Origin: Nocardia brevicatena NBRC 12119
GTDB lineage: Bacteria > Actinomycetota > Actinomycetes > Mycobacteriales > Mycobacteriaceae
Reading direction: 5' to 3'
NCBI RefSeq assembly: GCF_000308495.1
Contig: NZ_BAFU01000044.1
Span: forward strand, 1-64,000
DNA length: 64,000 nt
Made by a program: the position numbers and the translations under genes. Positions 49,431-60,700 of this stretch are shown in pieces; the stretch's first letter is position 1, and every line of letters begins with the position of its first letter. The notes beneath the pieces were generated by a model that saw only the letters and a program-made list of their open reading frames with translations, was not told the DNA's origin and ran no database searches.

Positions 49431-51854
49431 ATGTCGATAACCGTGCAGGCCGCGGGCGCGCTGGGGCTGAGCGCCGCCGAGGTCGAGCAGCGTCGTCGGG
49501 ACGGACTCACCAACGATATTCCCGACCGGGCGAGCCGCTCGGTCCGCGATATCGTCCGGGCCAATGTGTTCACTCGGATCAACGCCATCCTGGGTGTGCT
49601 GTTCATTCTGGTGATGGCCACCGGCTCGGTGATAGATGGGATGTTCGGGCTGCTCATTGTGGCCAACAGTGCGGTCGGCATCATCCAGGAGGTTCGTGCC
49701 AAACGGACCTTGGACACATTGGCCATCGTCGGCCAGGCCAAGCCGACGGTGCGCCGGGACGGGCGCTCGGAGGAGATCGCGCCCAAGGACGTGGTGCTCG
49801 ACGATCTCATCGAACTCGGGCCCGGCGACCAGATCGTGGTGGACGGCGTCGTCGTCGAAACCGAACTGCTCGAGGTCGACGAGTCGCTGCTCACCGGGGA
49901 AGCCGACCCGATGCACAAAGAGGCCGGCACCCAGGTGCTGTCGGGCAGCTATGTGGTCGCCGGATCCGGCGCCTACCGCGCCACCAAGGTAGGGCATGAC
50001 GCCTATGCCGTGAAACTGGCGGAGGAGGCCAGCAAGTTCACCCTGGTGGACTCCGAACTGCGCAGCGGCATCAATACGATTCTGAAGGTCATCACCTATC
50101 TGCTGGTCCCCGCCGGCGCGCTGATCATCTACAACCAGCTGTTCTCCAGCGGCCAGTCGTGGCGTCCCGCGGTCACCGGGATGGTGGCGGCGCTGGTGCC
50201 GATGGTGCCGGAGGGACTGGTGCTCATGACGTCGATCGCGTTCGCGGTAGGTGTGATCCGACTCGGCCGGCGGCAGTGCCTGGTGCAAGAGCTGCCCGCC
50301 ATCGAGGGGCTCGCGCGGGTGGATGTGGTGTGCGCGGACAAAACCGGCACGCTCACCGAGAACGGTATGCGGTTGGCGCAGATCCGTATGCTCGACGGGC
50401 ACGAGGAATCGGTGGCACGGCAGGCGCTCGCGGCCATGGTGAGCGACGATCCGCGCCCGAACGCCAGCGTGCAGGCCATCGCCGAGGCCCTGCCCGACGG
50501 CCCCGGCTGGACCCATACCGCGGTCGCGCCGTTCTCCTCGGCGAAGAAGTGGAGCGGATGCTCCTACGGGGAGCACGGCGACTGGCTGCTCGGCGCTCCC
50601 GATGTGCTGCTACCCGCGGGATCGGCCGCCGCCCGCGCCGCCGAGGAACTCGGTTCCGCGGGTCTGCGGGTCCTGTTGCTGGCCCGTGGTGACCGCAGAG
50701 TCGACGCCGCCGACGCGCCCGGTGCGGTGACCCCGGTCGCCCTGGTCGTCCTGGAACAGAAGGTGCGGCCCGATGCCCGCGGCACCCTGGACTATTTCGC
50801 GAGCCAGGACGTCTCCATCAAGGTGATCTCCGGCGACAACGCCGTCTCGGTCGGCGCGGTGGCGTCCTCACTGGGTCTGCCCGACGGCGACCGTCCGGTA
50901 GATGCCCGCGAACTCCCCGAGGACCGGGCCGAACTGGCGAACATATTGGAGAGTCGTACCACTTTCGGCCGGGTGCGTCCCGACCAGAAACGCGCCATGG
51001 TCGGCGCCCTGCAGTCCCGCGACCACACCGTGGCCATGACCGGTGACGGCGTGAACGATGTCCTGGCCCTCAAGGACGCCGATATCGGCGTCGCCATGGG
51101 TGCGGGCAGCCCGGCCACCCGCGCGGTGGCGCAGATCGTGCTGCTGGACAACAAGTTCGCCACCCTGCCGTATGTGGTGGGTGAGGGGCGTCGGGTGATC
51201 GGCAATATCGAGCGGGTCTCGAATCTGTTTCTCACCAAGACCGTGTACTCGGTGCTGCTGGCGTTCCTGGTGGGCGTGGCCGGGGTGGGGTCGCAGATCT
51301 TCGACTACGAACCCATCGGCTATCCGTTCCTGCCGCGGCATGTCACCATCGCGGCCTGGTTCACCATCGGTATCCCGGCGTTCATCCTGTCGCTGGCGCC
51401 CAACAACGAACGGGCCCGCACCGGGTTCGTGGGCCGGGTCATGCGGTTGGCGATCCCGTCCGGGATGGTGATCGGCACCGCCACCTTCGTGGCGTACCTG
51501 ATCGCCTACGCCGGCCCCGAGGCGACCGAACAGCAGAAGGTGCAGGCCGGGACGACCGCCCTGATCACCCTGATCATGATCGCGGTGTGGGTGCTGGCGA
51601 TCGTGGCCCGCCCCTACACCTGGTGGAAGATCCTACTGCTGGCCGCCTCGGTGGCGGCGTACCTGTTCCTGTTCACGGTCCCGTTCACCCGCGACTTCTT
51701 CGCCCTGGACCCGTCGAATATCGCCCTCACCACCGCCGCCCTGCTCTGCGGTGCAGTGGGCATAGTCCTCGTCGAAGCGGCCTGGTGGATAAGCGCGACC
51801 CTCCGCGGCGAGGAACACAAACTGATCCCTGCCGCCCCCGGACAGTCCACCTGA
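49431..51854 (+). CDS. ctpE: Cation-transporting P-type ATPase, CtpE-like
   Basis: The 807-residue P-type ATPase resembles M. tuberculosis CtpE (Rv0908), reported to import calcium. The phosphorylated aspartate is D303 in [11 protein letters not shown]. The actuator loop reads LLTGEADP (TGEA rather than the usual TGES), the M4 helix has MVPEGL, and the hinge has [18 protein letters not shown]. About ten helices are present, with six after the P domain. The heavy-metal CPx motif is absent, so a heavy-metal role is unlikely. The ATG at 49431 is supported by the leaderless -10 box; an in-frame start at 49365 is rejected. Confidence 0.88.
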   Translation: MSITVQAAGALGLSAAEVEQRRRDGLTNDIPDRASRSVRDIVRANVFTRINAILGVLFILVMATGSVIDGMFGLLIVANSAVGIIQEVRAKRTLDTLAIVGQAKPTVRRDGRSEEIAPKDVVLDDLIELGPGDQIVVDGVVVETELLEVDESLLTGEADPMHKEAGTQVLSGSYVVAGSGAYRATKVGHDAYAVKLAEEASKFTLVDSELRSGINTILKVITYLLVPAGALIIYNQLFSSGQSWRPAVTGMVAALVPMVPEGLVLMTSIAFAVGVIRLGRRQCLVQELPAIEGLARVDVVCADKTGTLTENGMRLAQIRMLDGHEESVARQALAAMVSDDPRPNASVQAIAEALPDGPGWTHTAVAPFSSAKKWSGCSYGEHGDWLLGAPDVLLPAGSAAARAAEELGSAGLRVLLLARGDRRVDAADAPGAVTPVALVVLEQKVRPDARGTLDYFASQDVSIKVISGDNAVSVGAVASSLGLPDGDRPVDARELPEDRAELANILESRTTFGRVRPDQKRAMVGALQSRDHTVAMTGDGVNDVLALKDADIGVAMGAGSPATRAVAQIVLLDNKFATLPYVVGEGRRVIGNIERVSNLFLTKTVYSVLLAFLVGVAGVGSQIFDYEPIGYPFLPRHVTIAAWFTIGIPAFILSLAPNNERARTGFVGRVMRLAIPSGMVIGTATFVAYLIAYAGPEATEQQKVQAGTTALITLIMIAVWVLAIVARPYTWWKILLLAASVAAYLFLFTVPFTRDFFALDPSNIALTTAALLCGAVGIVLVEAAWWISATLRGEEHKLIPAAPGQST

Positions 51855-51906
51855 ACCTCCGCCGGCACCTCACCACAATGGTCGAGACCCGCCAGGGCCG
51901 CAACCC

Positions 51907-51936
51907 CGCGCCGCCGAAGGCGGCGCAATCGAACAC
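51907..51936 (-). repeat. Dispersed intergenic palindromic repeat, copy C (inverted)
   Basis: On the minus strand these 30 bases match copy A at 26 positions. The hairpin GCGCCGCC / GGCGGCGC with loop GAA spans 51908-51926. It lies 52 bases after the ctpE stop. Confidence 0.65.
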
Positions 51937-51981
51937 CGCAATTTCAATTGCCTTGTGAGGAGCGTGTATTCGCCTCTGGAG

Positions 51982-51987
51982 TACCTT
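51982..51987 (+). promoter_or_regulatory. Candidate -10 box for a leaderless phzF-like transcript
   Basis: TACCTT ends seven bases before the ATG at 51995; no ribosome site is visible. Confidence 0.45.
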
Positions 51988-51994
51988 CGGTGCC

Positions 51995-52813
51995 ATGGAG
52001 GTTCTGCTGCATCAGATCGACGCGTTCACCGACGCACCGTTCTCGGGTAACCCGGCGGCGGTCATGCCGCTGCCCGCCTGGCTGCCCGATGCGCTGTTAC
52101 AGCATCTGGCCGAGGAGAACAACCTTGCCGAGACCGCCTTCTACACCACCGAGCTGCCGCCCGAGGCCGGTGCGCCGCCGGGGGAGTGGCCGGCGTTCCA
52201 CCTGCGCTGGTTCACCCCGGTGACGGAGGTCGAGATGTGTGGTCATGCCACTCTCGCCGCGGCCGCGCAGATCCTCACCGATATCCATCCCGGTCACGAC
52301 CGGGTGAGTTTCCACACCCGCAGCGGGTGGTTACGGGTGGACCGTACCGATGACGACGAATACGTGCTCGATCTGCCCGTGGTGCCGTCCACCGCGGTGG
52401 AGCCGGACCCGAAGCTGGTCGCCGCCCTGGGGGTGCGACCGGTGCGCGCTTATACCGGGCAGGACGTGGTGATCGTGCTCGCCGAGGAACAACAGGTGCG
52501 GCAGCTGCGTCCGGAGCCGGCCTCGTTTCCGCCGGTTCCGCGCGGAGTGGTTGTCACCGCGCCGGGCGTCGATGTCGATTTCGTCTCCCGGTTCTTCGCG
52601 CCCGGGGTGGGTGTGCCCGAGGATCCGGTCACCGGTTCGGCGCATGCCCAGTTGGCTCCGCTGTGGAGCGCCGAACTCGGCCGCACCGAACTCACCGCCC
52701 GTCAACTGTCCCGCCGCGGGGGTGCGTTGCGTGTCGAGCTGGCAGGGGACCGGGTGCTGCTCGCCGGGCGGTGCCGGCGCTATCTCGACGGTGTGGTGAC
52801 GCTGGACGACTGA
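51995..52813 (+). CDS. PhzF family isomerase/epimerase-like protein
   Basis: The 272-residue protein belongs to the PhzF superfamily, which shares the diaminopimelate epimerase fold. FTDAPFSGNPAAVMPL and the catalytic glutamate E46 in ENNLAETAFY are conserved, as are FTPVTEVEMCGHATLAAA and GVPEDPVTGSAHAQLAP. PhzF itself isomerises dihydro-hydroxyanthranilate in phenazine synthesis, but no other phenazine gene is present, and most family members have unknown substrates. Confidence 0.87.
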   Translation: MEVLLHQIDAFTDAPFSGNPAAVMPLPAWLPDALLQHLAEENNLAETAFYTTELPPEAGAPPGEWPAFHLRWFTPVTEVEMCGHATLAAAAQILTDIHPGHDRVSFHTRSGWLRVDRTDDDEYVLDLPVVPSTAVEPDPKLVAALGVRPVRAYTGQDVVIVLAEEQQVRQLRPEPASFPPVPRGVVVTAPGVDVDFVSRFFAPGVGVPEDPVTGSAHAQLAPLWSAELGRTELTARQLSRRGGALRVELAGDRVLLAGRCRRYLDGVVTLDD

Positions 52814-52831
52814 GCGGCGTCGGCGCGGCGA

Positions 52832-53512
52832 TCAGCGTTCCGGAACCGGGCCGTCGTCGGGCATGGGACCGACGATATCGGTCTCGGTGGGAAACAGCGG
52901 CACGACCGCGAACCGGCCCGCCACGGCATCGGCGGGCAGGGCCTGCACCGCCCGGATCCCGGGATCGTCGGCCAGTTCCCGCAGCCGGTTCAGCGGTGCG
53001 CGGACGATCAGGCCGACGGCGCAGGCGCGGTTTTCACGCAGCCGGGTGATCGATACGTCGAGTACCCGGGTTGTGCGTTCGTCCCGGTCCGCGCCGCGCT
53101 GCCGGCGGTCGAGCAGTTCCGAGGCCGCGTCCTCGCCGGAACGCAGCAGCGCCCGCTCGTTCGCGGGAACCTGCACGGCCACCAGGGGAGTCGCCACGCG
53201 GTCGATCGGCACGTGGTAGACCACCTGTCCGACGCGTAGCCCGCGGGTGGCGTCCGGCAGCGCCGTCGTCGGGCGGTGTTCGGCGAACGAGACCAGCGCC
53301 CAGTGTTCGGTGTCGTCGGCGCCTTGGAGCGAATCCCGGGCCCGGGCGAGGTAGTCGACGACCGGCTCGCCCTGGTCGGGACCGAGCCGGTCGGTGAACA
53401 CGCCTTCCGAGCGGGGCGGGTTCAGCACGCCGAGCAATACGATCAGCACGGGCAGCGCGCCGGCGGTGATTCCCATACCGATGCGGCGCAGGCGGACCCG
53501 GCGGTCAGGCAT
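52832..53512 (-). CDS. Membrane-anchored protein of unknown function
   Basis: I do not recognise this 226-residue protein. It has a basic N terminus, one helix (about 11-30) and an extracytoplasmic region. This includes [20 protein letters not shown] and [16 protein letters not shown]; the rest is rich in Arg/Asp. The ATG overlaps the rluD stop by eight bases, so it is the last gene of the lspA-rluD operon. This arrangement suggests co-expression with the lipoprotein signal peptidase but gives no direct clue to its job. Confidence 0.7.
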   Translation of the reverse strand: MPDRRVRLRRIGMGITAGALPVLIVLLGVLNPPRSEGVFTDRLGPDQGEPVVDYLARARDSLQGADDTEHWALVSFAEHRPTTALPDATRGLRVGQVVYHVPIDRVATPLVAVQVPANERALLRSGEDAASELLDRRQRGADRDERTTRVLDVSITRLRENRACAVGLIVRAPLNRLRELADDPGIRAVQALPADAVAGRFAVVPLFPTETDIVGPMPDDGPVPER

Positions 53513-54431
53513 CGCGCAGAACGCCCAGAGCGCGGGTCAGGTCGGCCGGGTACTCGCTGGTGATCTCGATATACCGGCCGTCGGCCGGATGCTGGAACCC
53601 CAGCGATCGTGCGTGCAGCCATTGCCGTTGTAGGCCGAGACGTTCGGCCAGCCGCGGGTCGGCACCGTAGGTGAGATCACCGCAGCAGGGGTGGCGGATG
53701 GCGGAGAAATGGACCCGGATCTGATGGGTGCGACCGGTTTCCAGGTGGATATCGAGCAGGCTGGCCGCCGGGAACGCCTCGATCGTGTCGTAGTGGGTGA
53801 CACTGGGGCGTCCGTCGGCGGTCACCGCGAACTTCCATTCGGTGCCGCGGGCCCGGCCGATGGGGGCGTCGATGGTACCGCTGCTCGGGTCCGGATGTCC
53901 CTGCACCAGCGCGTGGTAGCGCTTGTCCACGGTGCGCTGTTTGAAGGCTCGTTTGAGCACGGTGTAGGCGTGTTCGGACTGGGCGACCACCATCACGCCG
54001 GAGGTGCCGACGTCCAGCCGGTGCACGATGCCCTGCCGTTCGTGCGCCCCCGAAGTGGAGATCCGGTAGCCGGCCGCGGCGAGACCTCCCACCACTGTCG
54101 GGCCGCTCCAGCCGATACCGGTATGCGCGGCGACACCCACCGGTTTGTCCACCGCGACGATATCGTCGTCGGCGTAGAGGATTTTCATCCCTTCCACCGG
54201 TTCGGCCTCGATGGTGAGTTCGCGGCGCGGTTCGGGGAACACCACTTCCAACCAGGCACCCGCGGTGAGCCGGTCCGATTTGCCCGCGGCGACGCCGTCG
54301 AGCTGGACCGACCCCTCCTCGGCCAAGGTGGCCACCGCGGTGCGCGACAGCCCGAGCAGGCGGGAAAGGCCCGCGTCCACCCGCATTCCGTCCAGCCCGT
54401 CGGGTACGGGCATGGTTCTGGTCTCTCTCAC
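53505..54431 (-). CDS. rluD: RluD-type 23S rRNA pseudouridine synthase
   Basis: This enzyme isomerises uridines in 23S rRNA. The 308-residue protein has an N-terminal S4 RNA-binding domain (about 14-75), then the catalytic [14 protein letters not shown] with D140, [10 protein letters not shown] and [10 protein letters not shown]. The GTG at 54431 overlaps the lspA stop (GTGA) and gives 308 residues, the same as M. tuberculosis Rv1540. A longer frame upstream lies inside lspA and is rejected. Confidence 0.94.
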   Translation of the reverse strand: MRETRTMPVPDGLDGMRVDAGLSRLLGLSRTAVATLAEEGSVQLDGVAAGKSDRLTAGAWLEVVFPEPRRELTIEAEPVEGMKILYADDDIVAVDKPVGVAAHTGIGWSGPTVVGGLAAAGYRISTSGAHERQGIVHRLDVGTSGVMVVAQSEHAYTVLKRAFKQRTVDKRYHALVQGHPDPSSGTIDAPIGRARGTEWKFAVTADGRPSVTHYDTIEAFPAASLLDIHLETGRTHQIRVHFSAIRHPCCGDLTYGADPRLAERLGLQRQWLHARSLGFQHPADGRYIEITSEYPADLTRALGVLRDA

Positions 54432-55144
54432 GCGGCACTCTCCTTGCCGGTGTTGGACGCGGTCGGACCCTCGGAATCGTTGTCGGTCCGGTCGTTGTCG
54501 GTCTTGCCGGTTCTGTCGCCATCGGCGGGACGGTCCGGGCCGGCTCCGGTCTCGGTGGCGTCGTCGCGACCGTGGCGGGTGCCGTCGGGCTCGAAGCCGA
54601 AGACGGTCAGCACCACGAGCAGTATCGCTCCGCAGACGATCGCCGAATCGGCCACGTTGAACACCGGCCACCAGCCCACCGAGACGAAATCCACCACATG
54701 TCCCTGTAGCGGTCCCGGTGAGCGGAACAGGCGGTCCACCAGATTCCCCAGCGCACCGCCGAGGACCATGCCCAGACCGATGGCCCACCACAGTGAGCGC
54801 AGGGTACGCCCGATACGCAGCACCCCGATCACCACGGCCGAGGCCACCAGGGTGAGCAGCCAGGTCATGCCGGTGGCCATGGAGAAGGCGGCGCCCGGAT
54901 TGCGCACCAGCCGCAACTGCACGACATCGCCGATGATCGAGACCGGCTCGCCCGGGGTGAGCTGCTGCACGGCGAGGGCCTTGGTGAGCAGGTCCAGTGC
55001 GAACAGCACCGTCGCGGTCAGGAGTAGCCGCCGTAGCAGCCGCGGCGGCTCGCGCAGAGCCCGCACCGACCGGTTCTCGGTCCGGTCGGGCTGCTCGGAG
55101 GGGTTGTGCTCGGGCGGCGGCCGGTCGTCACTCACGTCGCTCAT
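54428..55144 (-). CDS. lspA: Lipoprotein signal peptidase LspA
   Basis: LspA cleaves signal peptides of lipidated prolipoproteins. The 238-residue product has four helices and the catalytic aspartates D152 ([12 protein letters not shown]) and D166 (FNVADSAIV). Further conserved sites are [17 protein letters not shown] and [12 protein letters not shown] long Asp/Gly/Thr-rich cytoplasmic tail (about 184-238) and a polar N terminus extend the usual 160-170 residue core. The ATG at 55144 follows GAGGGAAG. It diverges from the putative lipoprotein gene at 55253 and could process several lipoproteins in this window (LppM, the MTB12-like protein). Confidence 0.93.
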   Translation of the reverse strand: MSDVSDDRPPPEHNPSEQPDRTENRSVRALREPPRLLRRLLLTATVLFALDLLTKALAVQQLTPGEPVSIIGDVVQLRLVRNPGAAFSMATGMTWLLTLVASAVVIGVLRIGRTLRSLWWAIGLGMVLGGALGNLVDRLFRSPGPLQGHVVDFVSVGWWPVFNVADSAIVCGAILLVVLTVFGFEPDGTRHGRDDATETGAGPDRPADGDRTGKTDNDRTDNDSEGPTASNTGKESAA

Positions 55145-55239
55145 CTTCCCTCGAGGCCGCGCGCGGGCGATTCCGTGGTCGCCGATCGGGCCCGCTGCGC
55201 CGGGCACGGATGTCCCAGCCGTTACTCAGGAAGCGGTCG

Positions 55240-55245
55240 TACCCT
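55240..55245 (+). promoter_or_regulatory. Candidate -10 box for a leaderless transcript at 55253
   Basis: TACCCT ends seven bases before the GTG at 55253, and no ribosome site is seen. Confidence 0.45.
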
Positions 55246-55252
55246 GTTGCTC

Positions 55253-56200
55253 GTGACGGTGTTGTCTTCCCTACCCACCCCCCGGATCGCCCGTTCCGGG
55301 GTGCTGCTCATGGTGCTCGCGCTCGGACTTTCGGCATTCGGTGTCGGCTGCAGTGAACAAGGGGAGTCGCGGGCGGATGTCGACGGCACCGACCCGCTCG
55401 GTATCGGCAACGAGGTGACAGTGCCCATTGCGGCCGCGGTTGCCACCGTGGTGGACCCCGGGGCCGAACCCCGGACGCTGCTGCGGCCCGGATGTCCCGA
55501 GGGCACCGCCCAACAGGTGACGTTGCGTACCGATCACAGCATCCGACAGCAGATCGACGATCAGCCGGTGCGGGATTTCTCCACGCCCGCGCTGACCATT
55601 CCGATGACCGCCCGCGCCGGGGCGGGCGGAGTCGAACTCACCCTGGGGTCGGTCACCACGCCCGATCCGGTCCTGGCGGAGGCGCTGATCGACGTCGACG
55701 GTTCGCACGCCGGTTTCCAGCTGAGCGAACTCGGCGCCATCACCGCGCTGCGGCTGGCGCCCGCGCCGGACACCTCCAATACGGCCCGCGCGGCCCTGGA
55801 GCAGGCCTTCTACCAGACGGTGTACCGGTCGATCATGTTCCCGGACTCTCCGGTGGGTGTCGGCGCCGTGTGGACGGTGCGGCAGGAGGTGGGCGGCGGT
55901 GTCGCGCTCGACCAGGTGACCACGGCGACTCTGATCGAGCGGGCGGGTGACCGGCTCACCATCCAGTTGGATGTCACCCAGACCCCGAAATCGGATATCT
56001 GGGATCTGCCGGCCTCGGCGGGCACCTTGGACATCGATGACTATGTCATGCAGGGCACCGGCAATATCACCGTCGACCTCGGCCTGCCGATGCCGGTCGC
56101 CGGGGCGATCACACTGGGCGGGCATCAGTTCTATCGGGACCCGCGCACCGAAACCAGGTTGCGCCAGGTCGTCGAAACCGGGGTGAGCTGGGGCGAATAA
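55253..56200 (+). CDS. Exported protein, putative lipoprotein (DUF6263-like)
   Basis: The 315-residue protein has an N-terminal hydrophobic signal (about 10-32) ending FGVGC. The lipobox is atypical because the -3 position is Gly rather than Leu/Val, so lipidation is uncertain. The mature part has repeated beta-rich segments such as RTDHSIRQQIDDQPV and VGVGAVWTVRQEVGGGVAL, and DDYVMQGTGNITVDLGLPMP, resembling the DUF6263 group of secreted proteins. Function unknown. The GTG at 55253 is supported by a -10 box and gives a normal signal. Confidence 0.65.
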   Translation: MTVLSSLPTPRIARSGVLLMVLALGLSAFGVGCSEQGESRADVDGTDPLGIGNEVTVPIAAAVATVVDPGAEPRTLLRPGCPEGTAQQVTLRTDHSIRQQIDDQPVRDFSTPALTIPMTARAGAGGVELTLGSVTTPDPVLAEALIDVDGSHAGFQLSELGAITALRLAPAPDTSNTARAALEQAFYQTVYRSIMFPDSPVGVGAVWTVRQEVGGGVALDQVTTATLIERAGDRLTIQLDVTQTPKSDIWDLPASAGTLDIDDYVMQGTGNITVDLGLPMPVAGAITLGGHQFYRDPRTETRLRQVVETGVSWGE

Positions 56201-56277
56201 CGGACGGCGACGGGATGAGGATCCCGGACACGCCGCATCGTTACCGTCGATCGACGGACATCCACGGGTGGCGGGCA

Positions 56278-56283
56278 TAGGCT
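56278..56283 (+). promoter_or_regulatory. Candidate -10 box for the VOC gene
   Basis: TAGGCT lies 40 bases upstream of the ATG at 56324. Unlike the leaderless genes, this leader carries a ribosome site, TGGAGGTC. Confidence 0.45.
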
Positions 56284-56323
56284 CGGCCTGTCCGACAATC
56301 GATGTGAGACCTGGAGGTCTGCG

Positions 56324-56791
56324 ATGTCCGATGTCTCCCCTGTCCCCGAGGGCTATCCGTCCATATCCCCCGGACTTGCGGTCGACGGCGCCGCCGAGGC
56401 GGTCGAGTTCTACAAGAACGTTTTCGGTGCCACCGAGCGGATGCGCATGCCGGGCCCGGACGGCACCTTGATGCATTGTGAGCTGGTGGTCGGCAATTCC
56501 GTGTTGATGCTCGGGGACCCGGCCCCGGATATCGGTTTCCGCGATCCGAAGTCGGTGGGCGGTACACCGGTCAACCTGTATGTCTATGTGCCCGACGCCG
56601 ATACCGCCTTCGAGGCGGCCATCGCCGCCGGAGCCACTCAGATCACCGCCCCGGAGACCCAGTTCTACGGTGACCGCACCGGTTCGTTCATCGATCCGTG
56701 GGGGCATCAGTGGACTGTCGCCACCCATGTCGAGGACATCGAGCCGGAGGAGATGCAGCGGCGGATGGACCAGATGTCGGGCGCTTCCTGA
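56324..56791 (+). CDS. VOC (glyoxalase/PhnB-like) superfamily protein
   Basis: The 155-residue protein has the VOC fold in two beta-alpha-beta units: FYKNVFGATERMRMPGPDG, TLMHCELVVGNSVLMLGD, and NLYVYVPDADTAFEAAIAAG ending FIDPWGHQWTVATHVEDI. PhnB-like members often bind a metal through His/Glu, and H47 (MHCELVV) and the terminal WGHQW His are present. The substrate cannot be inferred. The gene is well isolated by its own promoter and a downstream hairpin. Confidence 0.82.
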   Translation: MSDVSPVPEGYPSISPGLAVDGAAEAVEFYKNVFGATERMRMPGPDGTLMHCELVVGNSVLMLGDPAPDIGFRDPKSVGGTPVNLYVYVPDADTAFEAAIAAGATQITAPETQFYGDRTGSFIDPWGHQWTVATHVEDIEPEEMQRRMDQMSGAS

Positions 56792-56808
56792 GCTCCGGCG
56801 ACCGAAGA

Positions 56809-56843
56809 ACCGGACCCGATCCCCCTCACAGACCGGGTCCGGT
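56809..56843 (+). terminator. Hairpin terminator after the VOC gene
   Basis: ACCGGACCCG (56809-56818) pairs with CGGGTCCGGT (56834-56843). It lies 17 bases after the VOC stop. Confidence 0.7.
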
Positions 56844-56951
56844 CTCCAGCCGCATTATCGCCTTCGTCACCCGCTTCCGGTTCCGCGCCCGCCGGGTCTT
56901 CGAACGTTCGGAGTTCGCCGCTCGCCCGGCCGGGGCCGGTCATCGTCCCGC

Positions 56952-56985
56952 GTTCCTCGCGGCAACCGCCATTGCCGCGAGGAAC
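56952..56985. terminator. 14-bp hairpin between convergent genes
   Basis: The arms 56952-56965 and 56972-56985 are perfectly complementary, with a 6-base loop. It probably terminates the minus-strand secreted-protein gene and backs up the VOC terminator. The gap 56792-57085 holds no gene. Confidence 0.7.
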
Positions 56986-57085
56986 CTTCTCCAGGGACGA
57001 TGACCGACCCGGGTCGGCGAGAGCCGACGCCGATTCCGCCGGACCTACCGGTGCACGGTGGTGGATTCGGTGCGGTCCCGGCGGG

Positions 57086-57550
57086 TCAGGGCCGGTACTC
57101 GCTCACCGTGAACTCGACGGTGCCGGGTTCGGGGATATGTGCCGCGCCGACGGTGACGGTCGCGGAGAAGCGACCGACCCCGGGACTGAACAGCGCCGAC
57201 CGCCCGTCGTTCATCCAGTAGCCGGGCCCGGTCGGGGTCCGGGTGACCGTACCGGTCTGCCCGGTGTCCAGGTTGCGCCAGGTCAGGGTGACCGGCAGAG
57301 TGCAGTCGCCGGCCCCGAACATGATCGACGAGACCGTGAATGCCGCGTGTTCGGGGTAGGCGTCGCCGGTGACCGAGGGCTCCACCTGGGCGACGCAGAT
57401 GCCGTAGGCGAGCGAGTACACGGTGCCGAACGAACCGCCGGAGACGGCCGCGGCCGGGGCCGCGGTGGCGGTGAGGGTCGCAGTGGTCAGGGCCGCGACA
57501 GCGAGTACGGACGTCGTTGATGCGGCTGACGCGAGCTTCTGTGATGCCAT
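57086..57550 (-). CDS. Small secreted protein of unknown function
   Basis: The 154-residue product begins with a clear signal peptide (about 1-35, cleavage after APAAA). The mature domain of about 119 residues has two cysteines (about 51 and 82) that could form a disulfide. It contains beta-rich segments such as SIMFGAGDCTLPVTLTW and GRFSATVTVGA. I do not recognise the family. The ATG at 57550 has GAGGAG four bases upstream. It diverges from dnaE1. Confidence 0.7.
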   Translation of the reverse strand: MASQKLASAASTTSVLAVAALTTATLTATAAPAAAVSGGSFGTVYSLAYGICVAQVEPSVTGDAYPEHAAFTVSSIMFGAGDCTLPVTLTWRNLDTGQTGTVTRTPTGPGYWMNDGRSALFSPGVGRFSATVTVGAAHIPEPGTVEFTVSEYRP

Positions 57551-57734
57551 CGGACTCCTCGCGGGTCGATCGTAGGATGTCTGCGACGCGTGCGGGGCCG
57601 ACCCTACCAGTGCGACACCGTCATTCGAATCGGTTCGGCGGGACTCGGCGATCTTGCCGGCGCGAGTCCCGCACCGACACGCCGAGGCGTATCCGATATG
57701 CCACACCCCGGGGGATTCGGTCGGTGGACACGCA

Positions 57735-57740
57735 TAGACT
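57735..57740 (+). promoter_or_regulatory. Candidate -10 box for dnaE1
   Basis: TAGACT lies 42 bases before the chosen TTG. The leader contains the ribosome site GGAGGAAGG. The divergent gap to the secreted-protein gene is 232 bases. Confidence 0.45.
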
Positions 57741-57782
57741 CGCTACACCAACCCCCGCGAGCCCTTGGGAGGAAGGACCGTC

Positions 57783-60700
57783 TTGGCCGCTCCGTCCGGA
57801 TCGTTCGTTCACCTGCACAACCACACCGAGTATTCGATGCTCGACGGTGCGGCCAAAATCTCGCCGTTGTTCGCCGAGGCGAAGCGGCTGGGCATGACCG
57901 CGGTCGGGATGACCGACCACGGCAATATGTACGGGGCCGCCGAGTTCTACAACTCCGCCAAGAAACACGACATCAAGCCGATCATAGGCATCGAGGCGTA
58001 CATCGCACCCGAGTCGCGGTTCAACACCAAACGCGTCCAATGGGGCGATCCGAGCCAGAAGAGCGACGACGTCTCCGGCTCCGGCGCCTACACCCATATG
58101 ACGATGGTCGCCGAGAACGCGACCGGCCTCCGGAACCTGTTCACACTGTCCTCGCTCGCCTCCATCGAGGGCCAGCTCGGCAAGTGGGCGCGCATGGACG
58201 ACGAGATCATCGCCCACCACGCCGAGGGCATCATCGCCACCACCGGCTGTCCGTCGGGGGAGGTGCAGACCCGGCTGCGGCTCGGCCACGAACGTGAGGC
58301 CCTGGAGGCCGCGGCCAAGTGGCAGGAGATCTTCGGGAAGGACAATTTCTTCCTCGAGGTGATGGACCACGGGCTGTCCATCGAACGGCGGGTGCGCGAG
58401 GGGCTGCTCGAGATCGGCCGCAAACTCGGTATCCGACCGCTGGCCACCAACGACTGCCACTACGTCACCAAGGACCAGGCGGGCAACCACGAGGCGCTGC
58501 TGTGCGTGCAGACCGGTAAAACCCTGTCCGACCCGACGCGCTTCAAATTCGACGGCGACGGCTACTACCTGAAGTCCGCCGAGGAGATGCGCGCCCTCTG
58601 GGAGGCCGAGGTCCCCGGCGCCTGCGACAACACCCTCTGGATCGGCGAGCGGGTGCAGTCCTACGCGGAGGTGTGGGAGCACCGGGACCGGATGCCGGTC
58701 TTCCCGGTGCCCGAAGGCGAGACCCAGGCCAGCTGGCTGCGTCGGGAGGTCAAGCGCGGGCTGGAGCGGCGGTTCCCGAACGGGGTGCCGCAGGAGTATC
58801 TGTCGCGCGCCGACTACGAGCTCGACGTGATCATCGAAATGGGCTTCCCCGCCTACTTCCTCGTGGTCGGCGACCTCATCGGCCACGCGCGCGAGGTCGG
58901 TATCCGGGTCGGTCCCGGCCGTGGTTCGGCGGCCGGTTCGCTGGTCGCCTACGCCATGGGTATCACCAATATCGACCCGATTCCGCACGGTCTGCTGTTC
59001 GAGCGGTTCCTCAACCCCGAGCGCGTGTCGATGCCCGATATCGATATCGACTTCGACGATCGCCGCCGCGGTGAGATGGTCCGCTATGCCACCGAGCGGT
59101 GGGGCAGTGACCGGGTCGCGCAGGTGATCACCTTCGGCACCATCAAGACCAAGGCCGCCATCAAGGACTCCGCGCGCGTCCAGTTCGGCCAGCCCGGTTT
59201 CGCCATCGCCGACCAGATCTCCAAGGCGCTGCCGCCGCCGATCATGGCCAAGGACATTCCGCTGTCCGGGATCATGGACCCCGAGCACGAGCGGTACAAG
59301 GAGGCCACCGAGGTCCGCGAGCTCATCAACAGCAACCCGGACGTCGCGAAGATCTACGAAACCGCCCGGGGCCTCGAGGGCCTGATCCGCAACGCCGGTG
59401 TGCACGCCTGCGCGGTGATCATGTCCTCCGAACCGCTCATGGACGCGATCCCGCTGTGGAAGCGAGCGCAGGACGGCGCCATCATCACCGGCTGGGACTA
59501 TCCGTCGTGTGAGGCCATCGGCCTGCTGAAGATGGACTTCCTGGGCCTGCGCAACCTCACCGTCATCGGTGACGCCCTGGACAACATCAAGGCCAACCGC
59601 GGTATCGACCTGGATATGGACAACCTGCCGCTGGACGATCCGCCCACCTATGAGTTGCTGTCGCGCGGTGACACCCTCGGCGTGTTCCAGCTCGATGGCA
59701 GTGCCATGCGGGACCTGCTGCGCCGTATGCAGCCCACCGGCTTCGAGGACATCGTCGCCGTGCTCGCGCTGTACCGTCCGGGCCCGATGGGCATGAACGC
59801 GCACAACGACTACGCCGACCGCAAGAACGGCCGGCAAGAGGTCAAACCCATCCATCCGGAGCTCGAGGAACCGCTGCGCGACATCCTGGCCGATACCTAC
59901 GGGTTGATCGTGTACCAGGAGCAGATCATGCAGATCGCGCAGAAGGTGGCCGGGTACTCGCTCGGTCGAGCCGATATTCTGCGCCGCGCCATGGGCAAGA
60001 AGAAGGCCGAGGTACTGGAGGCCGAGTTCGAGGGCTTCGAAGCGGGCATGCTGGCCAACGGCTTCTCCAAAACGGCCATCAAGGCACTGTGGGATACCAT
60101 CCTCCCGTTCGCCGGTTACGCGTTCAATAAATCGCATGCGGCGGGCTACGGTCTGGTGTCGTTCTGGACCGCCTATCTCAAGGCCAACTACCCGGCCGAG
60201 TACATGGCCGGTCTGCTCACCTCCGTCGGCGACGACAAGGACAAGGCCGCGGTCTACCTCTCGGACTGTCGCCATCTCGGAATCACCGTGCTGCCACCGG
60301 ATGTCAACGAATCCGAACAGAACTTCGCCTCGGTGGGCGCCGATATCCGTTTCGGGCTGGGCGCGGTGCGCAATGTGGGGACGAATGTCGTCTCCTCGAT
60401 TATCGCCGCCCGCAGGGAGAAGTCGAAGTTCGCCGACTTCTCCGACTATCTGAACAAGATCGACGCCATCGCCTGCACCAAGAAGGTCACCGAATCCCTC
60501 ATCAAGGCAGGTGCGTTCGACTCTCTCGGTCATCCCCGTAAGGGTCTGATGATGGTGCACTCCGATGCCATCGATGCGGTGATGTCCACCAAGAAGGCCG
60601 AGGCCATAGGCCAGTTCGACCTGTTCGGCGGGATGGACGACGGCGACGATTCGGTGGCGTCGGTGTTCAGCGTGAAGGTTCCCGACGAGGAATGGGAGAC